NCBI GenBank assembly: GCA_035041965.1
Contig: JAPYMA010001660.1
Location: 80,842-144,841, forward strand
From: Anisakis pegreffii
Taxonomy: Eukaryota; Nematoda; Chromadorea; Rhabditida; Anisakidae
Reading direction: 5' to 3'
DNA length: 64,000 bases
Each line of letters begins with the position of its first letter. Position 1 is the stretch's first letter. The notes under the pieces are model-generated. The model was not told the origin of the DNA and did not search any database. It worked only from the letters and a program-made list of their open reading frames with translations. The translations under genes were made by a program, and so were the position numbers. Positions 62,238 through 64,000 of this stretch are shown piece after piece.

Positions 62238-64000
62238 GTTTCCGCGTAAACCTGAGAAGACGGTTAGCTCTAAGATCGCAATCTGACTATTCCTAATATG
62301 AACATATTGATTGCTCTACAGTGATCAATTTGTATGAGTGAGCGCGACTGCGCAATTGAATTGAGACTATCACCAGAAAATGGCTATCTCTGCTAAGGAT
62401 AACAAAATCGCTCGACATTATATATATTTTTCTGAATGCTGAGATCCAGCTGGATCGAATGATGCAAATGAATTCACATGTTACTGGGCTAACTTGAGAA
62501 TGAACTTAGCTCGAAAATCTCAATTTAGCCCGGAAATGACTTTTTACTGATAGTTTTTGATTTTATAGAATCTGTTGAATTGGTGAATGTTTGGCCGACT
62601 ATCGGTATCAGACTGTTCATGTGATCTAACTTACTGCATGCCGCTAATGTATTTGATCAACTTCCGTAGTCACCATTGTTTCGTGATGAGCGTTGATCAA
62701 CAGTGATGAATGCGCCATCATTTATTTTTGATCAGCAGTGATCAATACACCATCGTTTACTTGCGTGCGTTAATCAGTCAGCATTATTAACGTTGTGGTA
62801 TGAACCATGCGGTTTAATATTGTGCTGTGAATACGACTGCGATGTGGTCAAATTTTGCTAGTGTTTGATGTGTTTTTGGCATTCAATTTATTAAGTTAAG
62901 TGTTGTTTACGATGATATTCGGTTTACCTTTTGCTTCAACTTATTGACTAGTGACACTAACAGGTTGCCAGGATTGAATGATATCGTGAATTGATAACCG
63001 ATCGCGGCATATCGCTGGCTGATAATCTATGGTCTATGATTCTCTTTCTAGGACACAGGACGTGTGATGGATCACGGCCGATGGCATCGAGCGAATGATG
63101 CTGTGGGATTACGCGATCTGAATAGGGTGAGTATTTATGATTCGATTTGTGCTTTATTGATAAATACAGCATCGTGATGTTTGTTTTGACTTGTTGATAT
63201 AATCATTGTATTGGTGCTTTTTTCAGAATGATATTCGAAGTGCGGTCAGATGTTTTGCATCCCGTCGAGAGGGCAAACGTCGGACCTACATGAAGGTATT
63301 TGCGACAAAAGAGAGTGTGTCACCAATGGGTTAAAGATCGTAATCTTACAAAACAACATCGCAATCTTATATCCGACATAACAACACGACGCAGGGTGCG
63401 TCAACGCACCTCAGGCCAGTTTTCCATCATTTTGAACTTTAGCATCATTTAGAATATTTAATTTTTTCTAGTGTCTTAGGATCGTAATAAATGAGCATCA
63501 GTTGACTGAGCATCACATGTTTTTCGTGTTATTTGGTTGATATATATGGCAAAAGAAAACAAAATTAAAATTGAACCGTAGTGAGTGACCACTTTTTTTT
63601 ACTTTCTTCATTTTATTTTCATCCATTTGGTTACAAATATTGATGTATTTGTAAATGCTGATCGTTGCTCACTTGTGCATTTGTAAATTTATTATTTGTA
63701 CATATATTCTCAACTTCAATTGTATAACATGAACATGTATCAATAGTTTTTATGTTGAATATGTGATATTTCATGTGATCTCCTGAGCCCCTGGGATAAA
63801 CTACCTGTTTGTGGTTAAGTTTGATGTTTCAAAATCGTGAAGCTTTATGTTCAGAGTCAGTTGAGAAACACCTCAGTGACGTTCCAAACATTCAGTCGGA
63901 AAATGTTCTCTCAAAATTACCTCAGTTCGGGTGGTTTTAACTTAGTTCGTTCTAGGCCTGTTTAGATTTTATGCACGTAGCTTGAAGAAGGGTCCGAACT
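62238..64000 (-). repeat. Right arm of a giant inverted repeat (cut by window edge)
   Basis: Reverse complement of 60248-62010 over its whole visible length. The match is still perfect at the last base of the window, so the arm goes on outside it. Differences from the left arm that I found are at 63623, 63668, 63714 and 63839, all in the outer part; the parts I checked nearer the centre were identical. Confidence 0.97.
63052..63334 (+). CDS. Small two-exon gene or 3' gene fragment, right palindrome copy
   Basis: Exons 63052-63126 and 63227-63334 are joined by a 100-bp intron with GTGAGT donor and TTTTTTCAG acceptor, phase 0. The first exon reads DTGRV before the ATG at 63067. The product is identical to the left-arm copy, and both copies are transcribed away from the palindrome centre. 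AATAAA lies at 63486. The carboxyl part is basic (SRREGKRRTYMK). I do not recognise the family; clean splice signals and frame support that it is, or was, a real gene. Confidence 0.5.

Noticed and set aside
1..64000. CRISPR arrays, bacterial operons, prophage or viral genes
   Set aside because: None seen: genes are spliced, there are no spaced direct-repeat arrays, and no viral structural or polymerase motifs were recognised.

Overview
The window is eukaryotic, AT-rich, and looks like a nematode chromosome. Introns are short to medium and end in TTTCAG-type acceptors. Two paralogous genes have a TTTCAG acceptor exactly 12 nt before the ATG, which fits spliced-leader trans-splicing. The families present also fit: ADAM protease, MADF/BESS factor, divergent F-box/LRR protein and a nematode-type nucleotide-sugar transferase family. 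There are no operons of bacterial type and no long uninterrupted ORFs; genes had to be rebuilt from exons by matching splice phase and family motifs. No database search was possible, so family names rest on motifs I recognise.

Layout from left to right. About 1-4.5 kb is non-coding with one copy of a dispersed repeat. A tRNA-Leu(UAA) with a 17-nt intron lies at 4909-5009, with a decayed tRNA-Leu copy 375 bp upstream. An ADAM metalloprotease gene (+) runs from at least 5674 to 11408: furin site, zinc motif, shortened disintegrin, membrane segment and proline-rich SH3-ligand tail. It converges with a MADF/BESS DNA-binding gene (-, 16324-12667). Intron 2 of that gene holds a phase-compatible BED zinc-finger exon and a complete hAT-type MITE with its target duplication. 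An F-box/LRR-like gene (-) occupies 23283-20502. A low-complexity 5' exon (-) sits at 30918-30545. Between about 31 and 45.6 kb I see almost nothing except microsatellites and one near-perfect hairpin.

From 46.4 to 57.1 kb there is a tandem duplication, offset about 6.7 kb, of a type II membrane nucleotide-diphospho-sugar transferase-like gene. Copy 1 can be assembled into a complete 448-residue frame. Copy 2 has two junctions that no GT donor I can find keeps in frame, so it may be decaying. Both copies carry a related GC-rich block in the same last intron. A 42-bp-stem hairpin lies just after the stop of copy 1.

The right edge is the most striking part. From 60248 to the end of the window the DNA is a giant inverted repeat: two 1763-bp arms around a 227-bp spacer, centred at 62124 and still running at the window edge. 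Each arm carries the same small two-exon coding unit, transcribed away from the centre. The centre is built from copies of a dispersed repeat that also occurs near 1 kb and 11 kb. It is either a recent inverted duplication or a fold-back assembly artefact; four base differences between the arms bear on that choice.
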